Source: Defluviicoccus sp046348835 (GTDB lineage Bacteria > Pseudomonadota > Alphaproteobacteria > Rhodospirillales > Defluviicoccaceae). Taken from it: a DNA stretch of 64,000 bases. Location: assembly GCA_046348835.1 (NCBI GenBank), contig JAXMDM010000002.1, forward strand, positions 124,001 through 188,000, in the 5' to 3' direction. Each line of letters opens with the position of its first letter. The first letter of the stretch is position 1. This document shows, one piece after another, positions 10,701-19,147 of this stretch. The notes beneath the pieces were generated by a model, which was given only the letters and a program-made list of their open reading frames with translations, was not told the origin of the DNA and did no database searches. Made by a program: the position numbers and the translations under genes.

Positions 10701-11465
10701 TCAGCCGGCCTGTTTCGGCCGCAGCACGTGGTGGTGGTCGGCGGCGTAGAGGCGGCTGTCGGCAAAGCCTTCGGCGCCGAACACCCGGCCGACCAGGATC
10801 AACGCGGTCCGCGTCCATCCCGCCGTCTTCACCTTGTCGCGGATGTCGGCGAGGGTGCCGCGGAGGAAGGCCTCATCGGGCCAGCCGACCCGGTAGGCGA
10901 CCACGACCGGACAATCGCTGCCGTAGAGCGGCACCAGCTCCCGGATGACCTTGGCGAGATTGGTGACCGAGAGGTGGATCGCCAGAGTTGCGCCACTGGC
11001 GCCGAGCGTCGCCAGGTCCTCCCCCTCGGGCATCGGCGACGAGCGGGTCGCGGTGCGGGTCAAGATCACCGTCTGCGATACCTCGGGCAAGGTCAATTCG
11101 GTCGCCAGGGCGGCGGCTGCGGCGGCGTAGGCGGGTACACCCGGCGTCACGTCGTAGGCGATGCCGAGGCTGGCGAGGCGCCGCATCTGTTCGCCGATCG
11201 CCCCGTAGAGGGACGGATCACCGGAATGCACCCGCGCCACGCCTTCACCGCTGCCGTCGGCCTCGGCCATAAGGGCGATGATTTCGTCCAGGTGCAGGGG
11301 CGCGGTGTCGATGACGCGGGCATCGCTTCGGGCTTCGGCGACGATCGCCGGCGGCACCAGCGACCCGGCATAAAGAACCACCGGGCAGCGGCGGATGAGT
11401 TCCAGGCCGCGGACGGTGATCAGGTCCGGGGCGCCCGGACCGGCGCCGATGAAATGCACCGTCAT
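10701..11465 (-). CDS. cobM: Precorrin-4 C11-methyltransferase
   Basis: 254 residues from an ATG at 11465 that overlaps the upstream cobI-cbiG-cobJ stop by 4 bp. It is a class III (tetrapyrrole) SAM methyltransferase: N-terminal FIGAGPGAPDLIT loop, GSLVPP segment, VHSGDPSLYGAIGEQM and TPGVPAY, which together match CobM/CbiF. It methylates C-11 of the corrin precursor. It is the last gene of the run cobH fusion-cobL-cobIGJ-cobM and is convergent with meaB, with 26 bp between the stops. The frame stays open upstream but only as a shadow of the preceding gene. Confidence 0.93.
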   Translation of the reverse strand: MTVHFIGAGPGAPDLITVRGLELIRRCPVVLYAGSLVPPAIVAEARSDARVIDTAPLHLDEIIALMAEADGSGEGVARVHSGDPSLYGAIGEQMRRLASLGIAYDVTPGVPAYAAAAAALATELTLPEVSQTVILTRTATRSSPMPEGEDLATLGASGATLAIHLSVTNLAKVIRELVPLYGSDCPVVVAYRVGWPDEAFLRGTLADIRDKVKTAGWTRTALILVGRVFGAEGFADSRLYAADHHHVLRPKQAG

Positions 11466-14032
11466 TCGCCGGTCCCCACCGCCGTCAGCTTCGCAGCGTA
11501 GCCGCGGGGGGTATAGACCCAGCGCGTCTGACCCAGATCCACCGCGCGGGTGCGCGAACTGCCCACCAGCACCAGCGTCAGCATGTCGACGGCATCGGCT
11601 GCCAGATCGGCGAGCGAAATGACGCGGACGGTTTCTTGCTCGCGACCGAGGTTGCGGGCGAGGACGACGGGCGTCGTCGCCGGCCGATGCTGGACGAGGA
11701 TATCGCGGGCGATCTGCAACTGGTGCCGGCGGCGCGCCGAAACCGGATTGTAGAGGGCGACGACGAAGTCGCCTTCGGCCGCCGCATGCAGCCGGCGCTC
11801 GATCTCCGTCCACGGCGTCAGCAGGTCCGAAAGCGAAATGGCGCAGAAGTCGTGGCCGAGCGGCGCGCCGACGCGGGATGCCGCCGCCAGCAGCGCCGAT
11901 ATACCGGGGGCGACGGCGATGGCGGCGCGCTGCCACGCCGCGCGCCGCTCGCGGTCAAGAAGTTCGAACACCAGCGTCGCCAGGCCATAGACGCCGGCAT
12001 CACCGGAACCGACCAGGGCGACACGATTGCCGGCGGCGGCGAGATCGAGGGCGAGGCGGGCGCGCGCTTCTTCTTCCGTCATCGGCGGCGCGTGCAATCG
12101 CTTGCCGGCAATGAGGTCGGCGATCAGGTCGAGGTAAAGCTTGTAGCCGACGATGTCGGTGGCCTCCGCCAGCACCCGCGTCGCCTCGGGTGTGCGCCAA
12201 TCTGCGCGCCCCGGGCCGATGCCGACGATGGTGAGCGAGCCGCGGGCGCGACCGCGGGCGAGCGGATCGATCCCCTGGGCGGCCCTGGCCACCGCGCAGG
12301 TGGCGCGGGGCGAACGCTGCTTGGCGACGATCAGCGCCGCATCGATGCCGGCGGCGGCCAGCGCCGCACCTTCGGCGACGCCGTGGCAGCCCACCTCCCG
12401 AAAGACCACGTCCGACGGGGTGGCGAGCCGAGACGCCTCTGCCTCCAGTTCGGCGGCGTTGAAAAAGCGCACCGGCACGCCCAGGGCAGTGGCAGCCGCC
12501 AGCACCGCGTCCTCGTCCATCTTCAGGTCGAGCGAGGCAAGGCAGGCGACGGCGCCCGGGGCAAGGTTGTTATCCGCCAGTGTGCGTTCAATCAAAGCCA
12601 GGAGCTCTCCGGGATCGGCGCCGCGCTCGCAACCGACACCGACCGCCAGCACCGGCGGATGCAGGACCAAAGTCGCGGCGTCGGCCGAAGTGGCCGGCCG
12701 GTCGGTGACCAGCAGTGCTTGCGCGCCCACGTCGGCAAAGGCGGTTCCGGATCGGGTCAGCCAGGACGCGTCGCCCGCTTCCACCGCGAGCCCCACCGGC
12801 TCACCTGCCAGCAGCGCCCGGGCCACCGCCTTCGCCGCGTCAGGGTTGGCGACGTGCCAGCCCGGCGGCGGATCATCGAGGGCGAGACCGAGGCTGACGT
12901 CGCCGGCGGTGGTGATGGCGGCGGCGGCGCCGATGGCCGCGGCGACGGCACCGGCGAGGCGATTGGCGCCGTGGTGCCCGCCGAGGAGAGGGACGACGGC
13001 GCCGCCGTTCTCGGCGACGGCGACCAACGGCGGTTCGGTCCGCTTGTTGGCAAGCAGAGGAGCGACCGCCCGGATCAGGATGCCGGCGGCAGCGATGCCG
13101 ACGATGGGGGTGCCGGCGGCGAAGAGTTGGCGCAGGTGTGCCATGGTATCGGCGAAGGGGACGTCGCCGCCGTCGGTGCGGCCGATCAGACCGTGCGCCA
13201 CGCTGCCGGGCAGGTGTGATTGCAGGCGCCGGGCAAGATTGCAGCCGGCAGCGGACAGGGCGACGATCGCCGCCCCGAGCGGAAGATGAGGTGCAAGGCC
13301 GGGCTTCTCCCTTGCCGGTCGGGCTGCGGGCGAGGAAAGGCGGCTGCCACGGACGAGGATCATCGAAAAGTAGGGTGCGGTCGCGTCCACCACGTCGGCG
13401 AGCGGCAGCACCCGCTGGTCGGCGAAGGTTGCCCGGGCAATGTAGACGGCGTCGGCTTCGCGGCCGAGGCGGGCGACGATCCGCCTGACCTTTCCGAGAT
13501 GGCGGCCCACCTTCATGATCGCCGCGGCATCGGTGGAGGCGAGATATGCTTCCAACTCCGTCTCGCCCAAGGTTGCCGGCAGCACCGTCAACACCTCGTT
13601 ACGTTCACAGAGGGGCCGCCCCGCGACGGCGGCGACCGCGGCGAGCGAGGAGACGCCGGGAACGACGACCGTCGGGTGGCGCCCGGCCAGGCGGTCGTAT
13701 AGGTACATGAACGAGCCGTAGAGAAACGGATCGCCCTCGCACAGCACCGCCACCTCGCGACCTGCCGCCAGATGGTTGCCGAGAATGGCGGCATAGCGGT
13801 CATAGACCTCCTGCGCCGGGAAGCGCTCCACCGTCATCGGGGTAGCAATGGCGATTTCGGTGCGGCCGGCCGGAACGTGGGGATCGGCGATGCGGCGGAC
13901 CAGGCTCTCGCCGCCTTCCGGTGCCGGATAGGCGATCACCGGCACCCGGGCGAGGATATCCCTCGCCTTGAGGGTGATCAGGTCGGGATCGCCGGGGCCG
14001 ATGCCGAGGCCGTATAGGGTGGCGCCGCTCAT
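11462..14032 (-). CDS. Three-domain cobalamin enzyme: CobI (C20-methyltransferase)-CbiG-CobJ (C17-methyltransferase) fusion
   Basis: 856 residues in one uninterrupted frame from an ATG at 14032 (ATGA overlap with the cobL stop). Residues 1-235: precorrin-2 C20-methyltransferase (GLGIGPGDPDLITLKA, CEGDPFLYGSFMYL, VPGVSSL). Residues about 250-455: CbiG N-terminal and middle regions (GIAAAGILIRAVAPLLANK, ENGGAVVPLLGGHHGANRLA). Residues about 460-585: CbiG C-terminal/CobE-like domain (AVGVGCERGADPGEL, VGCHGVAEGAALAAAG, VAKQRSPRATCAVARA). Residues about 598-856: precorrin-3B C17-methyltransferase (IVGIGPGRADWRTPEA, VGSGDAGVYGLA, ALYNPVSARRRHQL). CobIJ and CbiG-CobJ fusions are known; all three in one chain looks uncommon. 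A full CbiG (acetaldehyde-releasing lactone opener) normally belongs to the cobalt-early route. Confidence 0.92.
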   Translation of the reverse strand: MSGATLYGLGIGPGDPDLITLKARDILARVPVIAYPAPEGGESLVRRIADPHVPAGRTEIAIATPMTVERFPAQEVYDRYAAILGNHLAAGREVAVLCEGDPFLYGSFMYLYDRLAGRHPTVVVPGVSSLAAVAAVAGRPLCERNEVLTVLPATLGETELEAYLASTDAAAIMKVGRHLGKVRRIVARLGREADAVYIARATFADQRVLPLADVVDATAPYFSMILVRGSRLSSPAARPAREKPGLAPHLPLGAAIVALSAAGCNLARRLQSHLPGSVAHGLIGRTDGGDVPFADTMAHLRQLFAAGTPIVGIAAAGILIRAVAPLLANKRTEPPLVAVAENGGAVVPLLGGHHGANRLAGAVAAAIGAAAAITTAGDVSLGLALDDPPPGWHVANPDAAKAVARALLAGEPVGLAVEAGDASWLTRSGTAFADVGAQALLVTDRPATSADAATLVLHPPVLAVGVGCERGADPGELLALIERTLADNNLAPGAVACLASLDLKMDEDAVLAAATALGVPVRFFNAAELEAEASRLATPSDVVFREVGCHGVAEGAALAAAGIDAALIVAKQRSPRATCAVARAAQGIDPLARGRARGSLTIVGIGPGRADWRTPEATRVLAEATDIVGYKLYLDLIADLIAGKRLHAPPMTEEEARARLALDLAAAGNRVALVGSGDAGVYGLATLVFELLDRERRAAWQRAAIAVAPGISALLAAASRVGAPLGHDFCAISLSDLLTPWTEIERRLHAAAEGDFVVALYNPVSARRRHQLQIARDILVQHRPATTPVVLARNLGREQETVRVISLADLAADAVDMLTLVLVGSSRTRAVDLGQTRWVYTPRGYAAKLTAVGTGE

Positions 14033-15282
14033 GGCTTGATCGTCGTCAACTGGGTCACCTCCATCGCCGCGCGAAAGGCGGTCAACCGGCCGACCGCACC
14101 GGCCCGGGCAACGCTGAGGCGGACCAGATCGCCGCCGTGGGCGGTGTAGAAGGCCGTGAGGCAGGCGGCGCCCTCCAAGGTGACCGCGTGGGCGACCAAC
14201 CGACCTCCCGCAGGCAGCACGTTCCAGCACCCCTCAAGCACGCCGGGTTGCGACACCCCGCCGCCGAGGAAAATGGAGGACGGCCGCGGATCCAGCGAAG
14301 AGAGGGCCCCCGGCGCCGAGCCCTGGACGATCTGAAGCTGCGGCACGCCCAGCGCGATGGCGTTGCGGGCGATCGTCGCGCAGCGATCGGGGTGCGGCTC
14401 GATGGCGATGGCGCGGGCTTCACCCCCGGTGGCGAGGCGGTAGCAGGGGGCGGCACGCAGCCACTCGATGGCGATCGAGCCAGCGCCGGCGCCCACATCC
14501 CACAGTGTCTGCCCCGGCAGCGGCGCCAGCGCGGCGATGGCGGCGGCACGCACTTCGCGCTTGGTCATCTTGCCGTCGTGGACAAAGGCGTCGTCCGGCA
14601 GCCCCGGCACCGGCGACCAGATGCGCGCCCCCGGCCCGGCCACACAATGGATGGCGAGGATGTTGAGGTCGGCGGCGCGCGGGTGCGGCCAGGTTTCGGC
14701 GATGCCGTCGCGGCGGTTCTCGCCGGGGCCGCCCAGGTGCTCGAGGACGGTAACGTGGCTCGGCCCGAAGCCGCGCTCGGTGAGCAGGGCAGCCGCCGCT
14801 GCCGGGGTGTCTCCGCCGCGGCTGAGGACCAGGAGGCGGGCATCCGGCTGGATGTACCGATTGAGCATGGCGAGCGGACGGCTGTGGGCGGTCAGCGTCT
14901 CCACGTCGGCCAGCGGCCAGCCGAGCCGGGCGGCGGCCAGGCTGAAGGCGCCGGGATGGGGCAGCACCATCATTTCCTCGCCGGGAAGACGGCGGGCGAG
15001 ATTGGCTCCGGCCCCGAACCACATGGGATCGCCGGTGGTCAGGACGACGACGCGGCGACCACGAAATCCGACGATCTGGGCGATGACGCTGCCGATGCCG
15101 CAGCGCCAGGTGAGCCGTTCGGCGTTGGTTTCGGCCACCATTCGCTGATGGCGGTCGCCGCCGACGATCACCTCGGCGGTGGCGATCAATGTGCGCGCTG
15201 ACGGACTCAACCCGGCCAAGCCATCGTCGCCGATACCGATCACGGTCAGCCAGGGCGTCGCCTTCTCGCCTCCGTCCATCAT
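14029..15282 (-). CDS. cobL: Precorrin-6Y C5,15-methyltransferase (decarboxylating)
   Basis: 417 residues from the ATG at 15282, which overlaps the stop of the upstream cobH fusion by 4 bp. The N-terminal half (about 10-205) is a CbiE-type methyltransferase (VIGIGDDGLAGL, TTGDPMWFGAGANLARRL, LSRGGDTP). The C-terminal half (about 225-410) is CbiT-like with a Rossmann SAM site (DDAFVHDGKMTKREVRA, DVGAGAGSIAIEW). It methylates C-5 and C-15 and decarboxylates the acetate side chain on ring C, giving precorrin-8. CobL is normally such a CbiE-CbiT fusion, so the architecture is standard. Confidence 0.93.
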   Translation of the reverse strand: MMDGGEKATPWLTVIGIGDDGLAGLSPSARTLIATAEVIVGGDRHQRMVAETNAERLTWRCGIGSVIAQIVGFRGRRVVVLTTGDPMWFGAGANLARRLPGEEMMVLPHPGAFSLAAARLGWPLADVETLTAHSRPLAMLNRYIQPDARLLVLSRGGDTPAAAAALLTERGFGPSHVTVLEHLGGPGENRRDGIAETWPHPRAADLNILAIHCVAGPGARIWSPVPGLPDDAFVHDGKMTKREVRAAAIAALAPLPGQTLWDVGAGAGSIAIEWLRAAPCYRLATGGEARAIAIEPHPDRCATIARNAIALGVPQLQIVQGSAPGALSSLDPRPSSIFLGGGVSQPGVLEGCWNVLPAGGRLVAHAVTLEGAACLTAFYTAHGGDLVRLSVARAGAVGRLTAFRAAMEVTQLTTIKP

Positions 15283-16850
15283 GCCGCCAATCCGGCGAGC
15301 GCATTGACGGCGGCGGCGGCGAAGGCACTTCCGCCCCGCCGTCCCTCTAGCGCGATGTAAGGGACGCCGGCGGGGTGCCGGATCAGCGCCTGCTTGGATT
15401 CCGCGGCGCCGACGAAGCCCACGGGAAATCCCAAGATAACGGCGGGATGCGGCGCACCGGCGTCGATCAGTTCCAGGAGGCGGAACAGGGCCGTCGGCGC
15501 ATTGCCGATGGCGACAACGGCACCCCCGAGCCACGGAAGCCAGGCATCGACCGCCGCCGCCGATCGGGTCGTCCGCTGCAGCTTGGCGCGCTCCAGAATG
15601 CCGCTGTCGTTGAGCGTGCAGCGGATGGCGTTATCCGCCGGCAACAGTCGACGGATGATCCCGGCGGCGACCATTTCCGTGTCGACGAGGATCGGCGCGC
15701 CACCGGCGAGTGCGTCGCGGCCGGCGGTCGCGGCGCCGTCACTCCACCGCATGGCGGTGACGATGCCGGTATCGCCCGCGGCGTGGATCAAGCGTACGGC
15801 AACGGCTTCCAGGTCGGCCGCAAGCCGCGAGAGATCGGCCTCCTCACGAATGATCGCGAACGAACGGCGGTAGATTTCGTCGGGATCGCGGATGAAGTCG
15901 TACTTCCCCGGCGCTGCGGTCGCGGTCGCCTCGACCGGGCCGACGCCGATCCCGAGAATCCAGCCCTCTTCCGCCTCGATGCATCGACGCTTGTCGGCGG
16001 TCAGACCGGTGGGGCCGGCGAACAAACGGGCGAGCCGCCCCTCCCCGTCGAGCCGAGCGAAATGGCGGGCGAGCCTGCGCACCTGACGCAGGTCCTTGAC
16101 CCCGCCCTCGCTTGCATCGTCCGCCAGCATCGACGGGTAGACCTCGGCCAGCATGACCCGCCAGTCGTCGTCGGCGTCCGGGCGCTCCAGCGTCCGTAAC
16201 CCCGTTTCGAATGGCCACACCCGCACCCGGCCTTCGAGCCACGGATGGCGGCGCAGCCGTTCGAGCTGGGGGATACCGAGAAGAGTCTGGCTGCCGACGC
16301 TGCCAGCGCCGAACAGCTGCCACACCGACTTTGGGCCCGGTCCGGCCCGATCGGTGCGGCGGAACGAGGAAAGTGCTTCCGGATCGGAGCCATGTGGTTT
16401 TGTCGGGGTGAGCGTCGAATGGACGGCAGCCTCCGGACAACCCCAGAACGGTGCGGCTTCGCCGGAAATGCGGCGATTGAGGTCGGCAGCCACCGCAAAG
16501 CGATTGTTGGCGTTCGTTGGGTCGTCCTTGATCGTCGCGTCGAACTCCTGCCACACCGCTCGCCAGTCGGCGCGCGCGTATCGCAGGTGGGCGGCGAAGC
16601 CGGCGGGATAGCCGAAGGCGAAATCGAAGCCGGCGAGGACCACCCGATCCCGGGCGATCAGATCGCTCAAGCGATCGGTGATGAGCGCCATCGCTTCGGC
16701 GCGGGTGGGCGGATTCCACCACTGCTCGGAGACGTGGGCGCAGCCGTCATCCTCGCGAAGGCAGACCCAGACGCTGTCGGCGCCCGTCCGCGGATGCGAC
16801 GCTGCACTCCAGTCGACCATCATGTAGGCGTCGAAGATCCGTTCGGTCAT
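15279..16850 (-). CDS. cobH: DUF429-like (predicted RNase H fold) domain fused to precorrin-8X methylmutase
   Basis: 523 residues. Residues about 315-523 are a complete CobH/CbiC methylmutase: DFIRDPDEIYRRSFAIIREE, catalytic His356 in LIHAAGD, GNAPTALFRLLE and GFPVGFVGAAESK. It moves the C-11 methyl to C-12, making hydrogenobyrinic acid. Residues about 1-300 are an unrelated domain whose acidic motifs VDWSAAS (Asp13), GFDFAFGYP (Asp76), AEVYPS (Glu236) and KDLRQVR (Asp254) resemble the RNase H-like DUF429 family; that assignment is tentative. No ATG, GTG or TTG codon occurs just before the CobH part, so one long product is expected. It starts 24 bp after cbiX and overlaps cobL by 4 bp. Confidence 0.88.
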   Translation of the reverse strand: MTERIFDAYMMVDWSAASHPRTGADSVWVCLREDDGCAHVSEQWWNPPTRAEAMALITDRLSDLIARDRVVLAGFDFAFGYPAGFAAHLRYARADWRAVWQEFDATIKDDPTNANNRFAVAADLNRRISGEAAPFWGCPEAAVHSTLTPTKPHGSDPEALSSFRRTDRAGPGPKSVWQLFGAGSVGSQTLLGIPQLERLRRHPWLEGRVRVWPFETGLRTLERPDADDDWRVMLAEVYPSMLADDASEGGVKDLRQVRRLARHFARLDGEGRLARLFAGPTGLTADKRRCIEAEEGWILGIGVGPVEATATAAPGKYDFIRDPDEIYRRSFAIIREEADLSRLAADLEAVAVRLIHAAGDTGIVTAMRWSDGAATAGRDALAGGAPILVDTEMVAAGIIRRLLPADNAIRCTLNDSGILERAKLQRTTRSAAAVDAWLPWLGGAVVAIGNAPTALFRLLELIDAGAPHPAVILGFPVGFVGAAESKQALIRHPAGVPYIALEGRRGGSAFAAAAVNALAGLAA

Positions 16851-16874
16851 TGAGGAGGCGCGGGCGCTGGCGAT

Positions 16875-17909
16875 TCAGGCGCTGGTCTTGTTGGCAGCGG
16901 TACCGGCGCCGCCATGCTCATGGACGTGCCCATGTCCCCCGTCGTGGCCATGATGGTGCTCGTGATCATGGTCATGGTGATGGTGGTGGCCATGATCGTG
17001 GGGATGGTCATGGTCATGCCCGTGATCGCCATCGGTGCCGATCCCGCGCACATGGTAATGGTGGCCGACCTGCGGGGCGCCCTGCGCCGCTTCGAATCCT
17101 AAGATCTGTTCGCGGTACTTGCAGAGCAGGCAGTTCATCAGATTGGTGCCGCTCAGCGTTTCCTCCACCCGGTCGACGAAGGTATCGATGACCAGCGGGT
17201 GGTCTTTCAGATACTCGGCCTTGATGATCTCCACCTCGGGGTGGACCGCCTGGCATTCATCGGCCTGCCGATAGATGCGCTCGACGAGGATGCCGGTGAA
17301 CAAGAAGTACGGAAAGACGATGATCCGCCGGTAGCCGAGCTTGACCGCGTGGCGAAGACCGACGTCGACCAGCGGGTAGGCGACCCCGGAATAGCAAACC
17401 TCGGTCCAGCCGAAGCCCATCCCCTCCCACAACATCCGCGCCACCTTCGAGACATTGGAGTTGGCGTCGGAGTCGTTGGTTCCCCGTCCCACCACCATCA
17501 ACAGCGTCTCCTTGCGGTCGACGGTGGTGGCGGCAGCCGCCTCGGCGGCGGCGATGCGGGCCGCGGCCGCCCGCAGCAGGCGACTGTCGACGGCCAGTTC
17601 ACGCCCGAACGACACCTGAATGCCGGGGTTCTCGGCGGCGAAGGCATTGATCTCCGACGGCAGATCGTTCTTGACGTGGCCCGCGGCGAACAGCATGCCG
17701 GGCAGACAGACGATGCGACGAATGCCGCGCCCTTTGAGGGCCTCCAGCCCGGTACGAATGACCGGCCGGGCAAACTCAAGAAATCCGCTTTCCACATCGA
17801 ACTGCGGCATACGATGGCGCAGATGCCGGGCGAGCAGATGAAATTCTTCAACAGCGCTGATGGAGCGGCTGCCGTGGCCGCAGATCATCAGTCCGGTGGT
17901 GTCGGTCAT
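16875..17909 (-). CDS. cbiX: CbiX-type sirohydrochlorin cobaltochelatase with His-rich tail
   Basis: 344 residues of the long CbiX form: two chelatase half-domains (about 5-130 and 145-255). The first has CGHGSR with the metal-binding His; the second has VVGRGTNDSDANSNVSK. A C-terminal segment MNCLLCKYREQILGFE holds two cysteines, as in Fe-S-carrying long CbiX proteins. The tail (about 293-331) is almost all His, Asp and Gly, probably a cobalt or nickel reservoir. The enzyme inserts Co2+ into sirohydrochlorin, the first step of the cobalt-early route. It is the first gene of the minus-strand corrin-ring set and is divergent from cobD. Its presence alongside CobN is a conflict discussed separately. 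Confidence 0.9.
   Translation of the reverse strand: MTDTTGLMICGHGSRSISAVEEFHLLARHLRHRMPQFDVESGFLEFARPVIRTGLEALKGRGIRRIVCLPGMLFAAGHVKNDLPSEINAFAAENPGIQVSFGRELAVDSRLLRAAAARIAAAEAAAATTVDRKETLLMVVGRGTNDSDANSNVSKVARMLWEGMGFGWTEVCYSGVAYPLVDVGLRHAVKLGYRRIIVFPYFLFTGILVERIYRQADECQAVHPEVEIIKAEYLKDHPLVIDTFVDRVEETLSGTNLMNCLLCKYREQILGFEAAQGAPQVGHHYHVRGIGTDGDHGHDHDHPHDHGHHHHHDHDHEHHHGHDGGHGHVHEHGGAGTAANKTSA
16920..17031 (-). repeat. Low-complexity His/Asp codon tract in cbiX
   Basis: A simple-sequence tract of CAT/CAC and GAT/GAC codons encoding the His-rich CbiX tail. On the plus strand it reads as runs of atggtcatg and gtcatgg words. It is prone to slippage and length variation between strains; that is inference. 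Confidence 0.6.
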
Positions 17910-18140
17910 GCGCTTGGTCCCTTGCCTCCGAGCGTCGGGGAGCGGCCCGCTCCCTGGTAGCGACCGCCCGGCTGGTCATGGCCTCCGGCCGGGCCCGATC
18001 GGGCCGATCATAGGCGCTGGCCGGCGGGAAGTCAGCGTTGACGACGCACGGGCGCAGGCAATTGCCGGCCACCGGCAGCCGATCCACGCTTGGCCGGGCC
18101 GTCTATTGACGTTGAACGGGCGTCTATCGAAACTGCGCGC

Positions 18141-19136
18141 ATGTTCACCTTCGGCGCGCCGGCGGTCGACCCGCTCGTATTGCTGCTGGCCGCGCTAGCC
18201 CTGGAAGCGGCTTTCGGCGAGGCACGGGGCCCGTTCGCCCGCGTGCCACACCCGGTCAGGCTGATCGGCGCGCTGATCGGCCTTTGCGACCGAAAACTCA
18301 ACGATCGCAGGGTTTCGGCCCGCGCCCGGTGCCGCCGAGGGGTGTTGACCCTGGCCATCGTCGCCACCGCCGCTGCCGTCGTTGGCACCATTGTCATGGT
18401 GCTGGCGCGGTCGCTGCCGTGCGGTTGGGTCCTTGAGCTGCTCCTGGTGGTCTCCTTGCTCGCCCAGCGCAGTCTCTACCGCCATGTTCGCGCGGTCGCC
18501 GTCGGCCTCGGCCAGAGCCTCGACGCGGGGAGAGCGGCGGTGGCCCATATCGTCGGCCGCGACGTGAGCCGTCTCGATCGCGCCGGGGTCGCCCGCGCCG
18601 CCATCGAATCGTGTGCGGAGAATTTTTCCGACGCCGTCGTCGCCCCGGTCTTTTGGTACGTCCTGCTCGGTCTGCCCGGCCTTCTCGTGTACAAGGCGGT
18701 CAACACCCTCGACAGCATGATCGGCCATCGCTCGCCCAAATACCTCGCTTTCGGTATGGCGTCGGCGCGCCTGGACGACGTCCTCAATCTGATTCCCGCC
18801 CGTCTCGCCGGACTTTACATCGCCGTCGCCGCCGCCGCCGATGCGGATGCCGAGTCCGGCCGCGCCTGGCGGACAATGCGCAAGGATGCGAAAAAGCACC
18901 GTTCGCCCAACGCCGGCTGGCCGGAGGCGGCCATGGCCGGCGCGCTCGGTCTGGCCCTGGCCGGTCCGAGGAAATACCACATGGTCACCATCGACGATCC
19001 CTGGCTCGGCGACGGCAGTCCTACCGAGGCGGCGGCGGCGGACATTTGGCACGCCCTCGACCTGTTCCGGCTCGCCTGCGTGGTCAATGCGCTCGTCGTT
19101 GCGCTCCTCATCGTCATCCGCATCAGCCTAACCTGA
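18141..19136 (+). CDS. cobD: Adenosylcobinamide-phosphate synthase (CbiB/CobD), membrane protein
   Basis: 331 residues from the ATG at 18141; an in-frame TTG at 18090 would add 17 residues but is less likely. Integral membrane protein that attaches (R)-1-aminopropan-2-ol O-phosphate to adenosylcobyric acid. Family features are the N-terminal hydrophobic DPLVLLLAALALEAAFGE, HPVRLIGALI, the block SCAENFSDAVVAPVFWYVL, YKAVNTLDSMIGHRSPKY, FGMASARLDDVLNLIPARL and RDAKKHRSPNAGWPEAAMAG with small changes. Several transmembrane segments are evident (about 55-100, 165-190, 305-330). It is divergent from cbiX with 231 bp between the starts; no riboswitch motif was found in that gap. The GST-like gene follows after 11 bp. 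Confidence 0.93.
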   Translation: MFTFGAPAVDPLVLLLAALALEAAFGEARGPFARVPHPVRLIGALIGLCDRKLNDRRVSARARCRRGVLTLAIVATAAAVVGTIVMVLARSLPCGWVLELLLVVSLLAQRSLYRHVRAVAVGLGQSLDAGRAAVAHIVGRDVSRLDRAGVARAAIESCAENFSDAVVAPVFWYVLLGLPGLLVYKAVNTLDSMIGHRSPKYLAFGMASARLDDVLNLIPARLAGLYIAVAAAADADAESGRAWRTMRKDAKKHRSPNAGWPEAAMAGALGLALAGPRKYHMVTIDDPWLGDGSPTEAAAADIWHALDLFRLACVVNALVVALLIVIRISLT

Positions 19137-19147
19137 AAGAGGTCGCC

